Below, piece after piece: positions 24,790 to 64,000 of a DNA stretch of 64,000 nucleotides; within the stretch, counting starts at the first letter, position 1, and the number at the start of each line of letters is the position of its first letter. Origin of the DNA: Archivesica marissinica (taxonomy: Eukaryota > Mollusca > Bivalvia > Venerida > Vesicomyidae); the NCBI GenBank assembly GCA_014843695.1, contig CM026400.1, forward strand, positions 47,432,221-47,496,220, in the 5' to 3' direction. The notes under the pieces were generated by a model. The model was not told the DNA's origin. It made no database searches and worked only from the letters and a program-made list of their open reading frames with translations. A program made the translations under genes and the position numbers.

Positions 24790-25970
24790 TAGTGCACTAT
24801 CCCCTTACTTCCATTACACCACAGAAGACCAAGATGAGAGTAGTTATGATGTATCCCCTTGCTTCCATTACACCACAGAAGACCAAGATGAGAGTAGTGA
24901 TGATGTATTCCCTTACTTCCATTACACCACAGAAGACCAAGATGAGAGTAGTGATGATGTATTCCCTTACTTCCATTACACCACAGAAGACCAAGATGAG
25001 AGTAGTTATGATGTATCCCCTTGCTTCCATTACACCACAGAAGACCAAGATGAGAGTAGTGATGATGTATTCCCTTACTTCCATTACACCACAGAAGACC
25101 AAGATGAGAGTAGTGATGATGCATTCCCTTACTTCCATTACACCACAGAATACCAAGATGAGAGTAGTGATGATGCATTCCCTTACTTCCATTACACCAC
25201 AGAATACCAAGATGAGAGTAGTGATGATGTATCCCCTTCCATTACACCACAGAAGACCAAGATGAGAGTAGTGATGATGTATCCCCTTACTTCCATTACA
25301 CCACAGAAGACCTAGATGAGAGTAGTGATGATGTATCCTCTTACATTACACCACAGAAGACCAAGATGAGAGTAGTGATAATGTATTCCCTTGCTTCCAT
25401 TACACCACAGAAGACCAAGATGAGAGTAGTGATGATGTATCCCCTTACTTCCATTACACCACAGAAGACCAAGATGAGAGTAGTGATGATGTATCCCCTT
25501 ACTTCCAGGACACCACAGAAGACCAAGATAAGAGTAGTGATGATGTATCCCCTTCCATTACACCACAGAAGACCAAGATGAGAGTAGTGATGATGTATCC
25601 ATCCCCTTCCATTACACCACAGAAGACAAAGATGAGAGTAGTGATGATGTATTCCCTTACATCCATTACACCACAGAAGACCAAGATGAGAGTAGTGATG
25701 ATGTATCCCCTTACTTCCATTACACCACAGAAGACCAAGATGAGAGTAGTGATGATGTATTCCCTTACTTCCATTACACCACAGAAGACCAAGATGAGAG
25801 TAGTGATGATGTATTCCCTTACATCCATTACACCACAGAAGACCAAGATGAGAGTAGTGATGATGTATCCTCCATTACACCACAGAAGACCAAGATAAGA
25901 GTAGTGATGATGTATCCCCTTACTTCAAATACACCACAGAAGACCAAGATAAGAATAGTGATGAGATTGA
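24790..25970 (+). repeat. 54-bp array encoding 18-residue periodicity
   Basis: About 22 units of ACCACAGAAGACCAAGATGA followed by GAGTAGTGATGATGTATCCCC and TTACTTCCATTAC. One plus frame reads HYTTEDQDESSDDV repeatedly for about 186 residues. Shorter units (38-47 bp) break the frame, and there is no sign of selection for it. It lies directly upstream of the gene relic at 26009. Confidence 0.93.
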
Positions 25971-26008
25971 TCCTTAAACCTCTGCACTCGTTGTTCCAGA
26001 GGAAAGGA

Positions 26009-27500
26009 CAGTTCATCAATGTGTTTGTGATAACATAGATCTGAACATTGTGTCACTGAATGGGAACACAGCATTCCATGCTATGGGCATCATCAAGGTA
26101 ACTTGTCCGGCTCCAGCGACAAGACAAGATGAGCTCGCAACTATCCCAAGAAGAAATATTTGAGGAGAAAGCAGCAACTCTCAAAGCAGCTGAGGTGAAA
26201 ATTCTGTCCTTTGTTCCGAAAAAGAAAGTAGGATTTGGCAGGCATTCATTTTGTTCCAGTAGCCATTGAGTTTCTTCCTATCATCGAGGGTGACCCACAT
26301 GACTACAGCACTCTTATTGGCCTACACATCAGTCAGTCTCCTTGTGTCATCATGTTCGACCTGCCGATATGGTTGAAAGCAACTCGGATAGTCATCCAGT
26401 CTCAGTTGCCCATCATCTCAAGCTTAGGTGGGTTTCACCTCACGAAAAGCTTCCTGGGGGTAATCAGGGCTGCAAAGGCTGATACAAGTGGTTTTCCCTG
26501 GCAGAACACCTCCTTTTAGGTGATGCTTATGCCAAGACCATCCGGTTTCACCTTGCATATGCAGCAATTACCAAGTTCGTGATGAGATATGTTGTGTTCA
26601 GCGAGCAGGAGTTCAAAGACATGGGAGATCTTCATCAAGAGATGAGAAAACAGGTACTTGCAATATGTAAATCTCGCTTTACTAGTATCTCTGAATACTC
26701 AAATTGTCATGTCGATTGATATTTTTTCATATTATATAATTAATATCAATTTCCAACTTGTAATCCCCAACAGGTACACTGTACGTGCCGAGGATAGTCG
26801 CGGTCTTCAAGGAGAGAATGTCAGAGAAGTTGAATACCTTGTCTTAGGAAGGAAGGACACCTGTACTCTGGGTCTGGTACCATGGCATAATCGACTTCAT
26901 CAGGTGTGAGCGTATCCCAGACCAACCATGTCACCTCAGCTGCATAATTGCAATGCTCAACAGCACCAGCGGGCCACCATCAGTACGCCAAGTGAGCAAG
27001 GCTGTGCAGCAGCGACAGGACAGTCTAATGTTCCAGGAAACTCTAACCAAATGCACCGTGTACAGCAACCATGTAGTCAGGTTCTCAGACCATGAGTGGT
27101 CAGGCACATGGACCGACATCACGATAAAAACCACACTCATATGTGAGGCCATGTCCTCAGGCGGTCTAACCAGAGGACGTTTCCGGAACGAATATGCTCG
27201 TAAGTCTTGGGTTCAGACACTAAACCACCTCTCATTAATTCTCCATGAGCTGGAATGAGGTATGAACAAACGTGGGGTACCTGTCCACATAGACGTCAAA
27301 GGAGCCTAGGTGAAGAAAGATGACCATGCTGTCAAGGCCATTGTTGGATGGTTGGAGGATGTCAACCCCTTTGATGCAACACTGGACAGGAATACCCTGG
27401 TATCCTTCTTCACGAAGTTCAGCAGCACTCCTGGGAACCCAGCCAATGCTGATCAGGCAGAGGATGTTGGCAGAGCGATGCAGGACAAGATGGATGGCCA
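26009..27500 (+). pseudogene. Relic of a multi-copy invertebrate gene or transposon family
   Basis: Broken frames in consistent order: a segment with DLNIVSLNGNTAFHAMGII (about 26040-26100), HFVPVAIEFLPIIEGDP then FDLPIWLKATRIVIQSQLP and LGGFHLTKSFLGVI (26235-26470), a segment with SSGGLTRGRF (about 27150), and one with VNPFDATLDRNTL (27360-27410). This order resembles a protein family I recall as highly repeated in bivalve and coral genomes without known function. Several frameshifts and stops separate the pieces, so it is not functional here. The family name and role are unknown to me. Confidence 0.5.
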
Positions 27501-27692
27501 AACTTTCAGATGGGACCTTAAACCGAGATCTCATGTGGGTGATGTACACCTTGCACGTAAAAGAACAATATGAGACTCTGGAATGGGTCTCTGTCTGTAT
27601 CATTGCACTATCCTCCAAAATCAAAAATGACCAATCTCTTCAGGAGGCATCACTTACTCATATTGGAAACCGGTAGTGATGTTAAGTAAACT
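27500..27692 (+). mobile_element. SINE family A copy, headless
   Basis: Body CTTTCAGATGGGACCTTAAA, GCACGTAAAAGAAC, TGGAATGGGTCTCTGTCTGT, CACTATCCTCCAAAATC and tail ACCGGTAGTGATG. It directly follows the gene relic. A CGCACG microsatellite (27693-27730) follows. Confidence 0.8.
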
Positions 27693-27725
27693 CGCACGCA
27701 CGCACGCACGCACGCACGCACACAC
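27693..27725. repeat. CGCA microsatellite
   Basis: Eight or so CGCA tetranucleotides followed by CACACG at the end of the SINE tail. Confidence 0.9.
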
Positions 27726-27747
27726 GTGCAGAATATACAAACATATA

Positions 27748-27840
27748 TGAGCGGGACATCCGTGGCGTGTTGGCTTCAACTTGTCCGTCACAGATGTAGG
27801 TTCGAATCCCAACTGGGGGTGTCGAATTACTGCATTTGTG
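27748..27840 (+). mobile_element. tRNA-like SINE head, family G
   Basis: GACATCCGTGGCGTGTTGGC gives the A-box side and AGGTTCGAATCCCAACTGGG the B box, followed by GGTGTCGAATT, the junction typical of this family elsewhere in the window (46.5 kb, 37.3 kb). Confidence 0.65.
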
Positions 27841-27951
27841 AAAGTTATCTAGTCTGTCGATATATTTGCCTGGTCAGTCAAATAAATATATTGTAACACC
27901 GAGACTATTGATTGGGCCGTATTGAGTTTCTGATAATATAAAAGTTAAAAA

Positions 27952-28112
27952 ATCTCTGGTTCTTTTACGTACACGGTGTAAAACACCGACAAGAGACCTC
28001 GGTTTAAAGTCCCATCTGAAATAAGTTTTATTAGGGTCAGCCGGGGGATCGAACCTGCGATCCTTGGATTACTAGTCCAACGTTTGAACCACTGGACTAC
28101 AGATCCGTCTGT
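27952..28112 (-). mobile_element. SINE family A copy, head end
   Basis: Minus-strand reading: AGACGGATCTGTAGTCCAGT, a Thr-like anticodon arm, B box GGTTCGATCCCCCGGCTGA, then CTTTAAACCGAGGTCTC and GTAAAAGAACCAGAG. Truncated at the tail. Its first 22 bases match the unit of the 56-bp array at 32.8-34.2 kb. Confidence 0.85.
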
Positions 28113-28257
28113 ACGCGTCAGTGCTTTAAATACTGCTAGATATGACGCCTGTCGCCATACAAGCTACGCTGTCACTGCGAATTTAATCCCCAAAGCAAAA
28201 CACAAAGTATACACTGACTGGAACACGTTGGGATTAATATATGTATTATTATAATAC

Positions 28258-29100
28258 ATGTGAACATTTTTTGTGAACTTATAGATGGGATATATTTGTT
28301 GTGAACTTATAGATGGGATATATTTGTTGTGAACTTATAGATGGGATATATTTGTTGTGAACATATAGATGGGATATATTTGTTGTGAACTTATAGATGG
28401 GATATATTTGTTGTGAACATATAGATGGGATATATTTGTTGTGAACTTATAGATGGGATATATTTGTTGTGAACTTATAGATGGAATATATTTGTTGTGA
28501 ACTTATAGATGGGATATATTTGTTGTGAACATATAGAGGGATATATTTGTTGTGAAGTTATAGATGGGATATATTTGTTGTGAACTTATAGATGGAATAT
28601 ATTTTTTGTGAACTTATAGATGGGATATATTTGTTGTGAACTTATAGATGGGATATATTTGTTGTGAAGTTATAGATGGGATATATTTGTTGTGAACATA
28701 TAGATGGGATATATTTGTTGTGAACATATAGATGGGATATATTTGTTGTGAACATATAGATGGGATATATTTGTTGTGAACTTATAGATGGGATATATTT
28801 GTTGTGAACTTATAGATGGGATATATTTGTTGTGAACTTATAGATGGAATATATTTTTTGTGAACTTATAGATGTAATATATTTGTTGTGAACATATAGA
28901 TGGGATATATTTGTTGTGAACATATAGATGGGATATATTTGTTGTGAACTTATAGATGGGATATATTTGTTGTGAACTTATAGATGGAATATATTTTTTG
29001 TGAACTTATAGATGTAATATATTTTTTGTGAACTTATAGATGGAATATATTTGTTGTGAACTTATAGAGGTAATATATTTTTTGTGAACTTATAGATGGG
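28258..29100 (+). repeat. 28-bp array
   Basis: About 30 units of GAACTTATAGATGGGATA followed by TATTTGTTGT. Variants change ACTTAT to ACATAT or GATGG to GATGT. It lies between the two convergent genes, downstream of the ADAMTS-like stop. Confidence 0.95.
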
Positions 29101-29888
29101 ATAAAACCCAAAAGAAAGTAGTAAATGTGTATCATTCACAATTATAAATGAAAGTGCTTAACATGACATTGAATAAGACCACCATGTCGCTTTATATGAA
29201 ACAGTTTCTTACATACAGAGGTTTGTGCACCAAGTACTGGTTTACATATGGAAATACAAATTTCGTACCACTAACGAATAAATAATAATTTACCTGTATA
29301 TTAATAATGCAACTGTGAAAATAGACTTTCAAGATGGGTGCAAGATTATAACCCATACATCATTGTCAAGAAATAAATTAATATTTAAAATTGCAATACC
29401 TTTAAAATGATGCCAAATGTTATATTGGCAAACATAAATTAAGTATGTTATTGTAATTAAAAGTTTTACTAGGAAAATACTGAAATTGCCATTTATAAAA
29501 CTTGCCAAACAAAATGGCGGCCTCGATAAGATCTTATCAGTATTTTGACTATTCTCACAGTGTTTTCACAGGCCGTGGGAACTATGTTTTGGTGCGCCGT
29601 AAACACGGTGGTTTGTCCAGAATGGATTCCGTGCCACAAAGTGTAACAGTGCATAACTGACTATTGAATGAATTGCGCAACTATTATGCGCAGACGACTG
29701 TAATCGAACATGTCCCGGAACAAGACCTCGCTCTGGACAGCGCTGTTGTATTTGGACCCTGGATTCTATACCACCATTCGGAAACCCAGCACCACATTGT
29801 TATGTACACATTGTTCAGCTAAATAATGATGGAAGGAGATGATTTCAAAGTTTAGGCAAGGCTGTGTAAACAAAGGCCTTCCCCTACA
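29101..29888 (-). other. Probable 3' UTR region of the ADAMTS-like gene
   Basis: Non-repetitive 0.8 kb immediately 3' of the minus-strand stop. No canonical AATAAA was found on the minus strand here. A plus-strand ATG GCG GCC frame (about 29513-29653) of 46 codons has no recognisable homology. Confidence 0.35.
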
Positions 29889-63884
<33,996 letters not shown>

Positions 63885-64000
63885 CTATAACAAGGAACAA
63901 CTTGGAGAGACACTATATAACTATATAAGCTCTGCTTCCGTTTTGATCCTTTCCTATTCTTTGATTTTGTGTACATGTATTGTTTTGTGAATGTATATAG

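Noticed and set aside
24755..25315. 186-residue acidic repeat protein
   Set aside because: Unit-length changes break the frame, other frames are equally open, and there is no promoter or homology support.
27235..27676. Frames of 118-129 residues on both strands
   Set aside because: They combine the end of the decayed relic with a SINE body; the same SINE body gives similar frames at several other copies.
29513..29653. Plus-strand 46-codon frame starting ATGGCGGCC, possible first exon of another gene
   Set aside because: Lies opposite the 3' end of the ADAMTS-like gene, has no donor or homology I can support, and ends at a stop.

Overview
The window is animal nuclear DNA, most likely from a mollusc and probably a bivalve. 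Three things suggest this: intron-rich genes for secreted modular proteins, many tRNA-headed SINEs, and a dispersed repeat near 52.1-52.2 kb that ends in the 'CTCAGGTGAGCTAAAA' motif I associate with mollusc genomes. The species cannot be named from sequence alone. There are no complete genes, only the 3' parts of two convergent genes. Most of the rest is tandem repeat.

Left gene (+ strand, 86-15362): the last three exons of a glycerophosphodiester phosphodiesterase resembling GPCPD1/GDE5. The first intron (about 12.8 kb) is filled by a 23-bp satellite of about 10 kb, which is split by a 983-bp transposon, and by a 21-bp array that runs up to the acceptor. The second intron opens with a 46-bp array whose unit is a copy of the exon end plus its 5' splice site. 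An 18-bp array starts on the stop codon.

Right gene (- strand, 63884 down to 29889): sixteen exons that I assembled by splice sites and reading phase. They encode the C-terminal 730 residues of a secreted ADAMTS/ADAMTS-like protein: end of the spacer, three TSP1 repeats, four ShKT modules, a Thr/Pro linker, an acidic linker and two CUB domains, then stop. Every junction is phase-consistent. A TSP1-to-two-CUB tail recalls ADAMTS13, but four ShKT modules lie between. The 5' half, including any protease domain, is outside the window.

The 15.4-29.9 kb interval between the two 3' ends holds seven long tandem arrays, SINEs, a TTAA-flanked MITE and a decayed multi-copy gene relic (26.0-27.5 kb). 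The introns of the right gene hold more arrays, a LINE 3'-ORF fragment, hAT-like and TTAA-type MITEs, and SINEs with several different tRNA heads but essentially two tail types.

The main unusual theme is that several minisatellites contain or abut functional gene boundaries: the 5' splice site of GPCPD1 exon 2, the GPCPD1 stop codon, the 5' splice site of a CUB exon, and the acceptor of the next CUB exon. Very long apparent reading frames in the arrays come from repeat periods or repeat sequence that lack stops in some frames, and are not genes.
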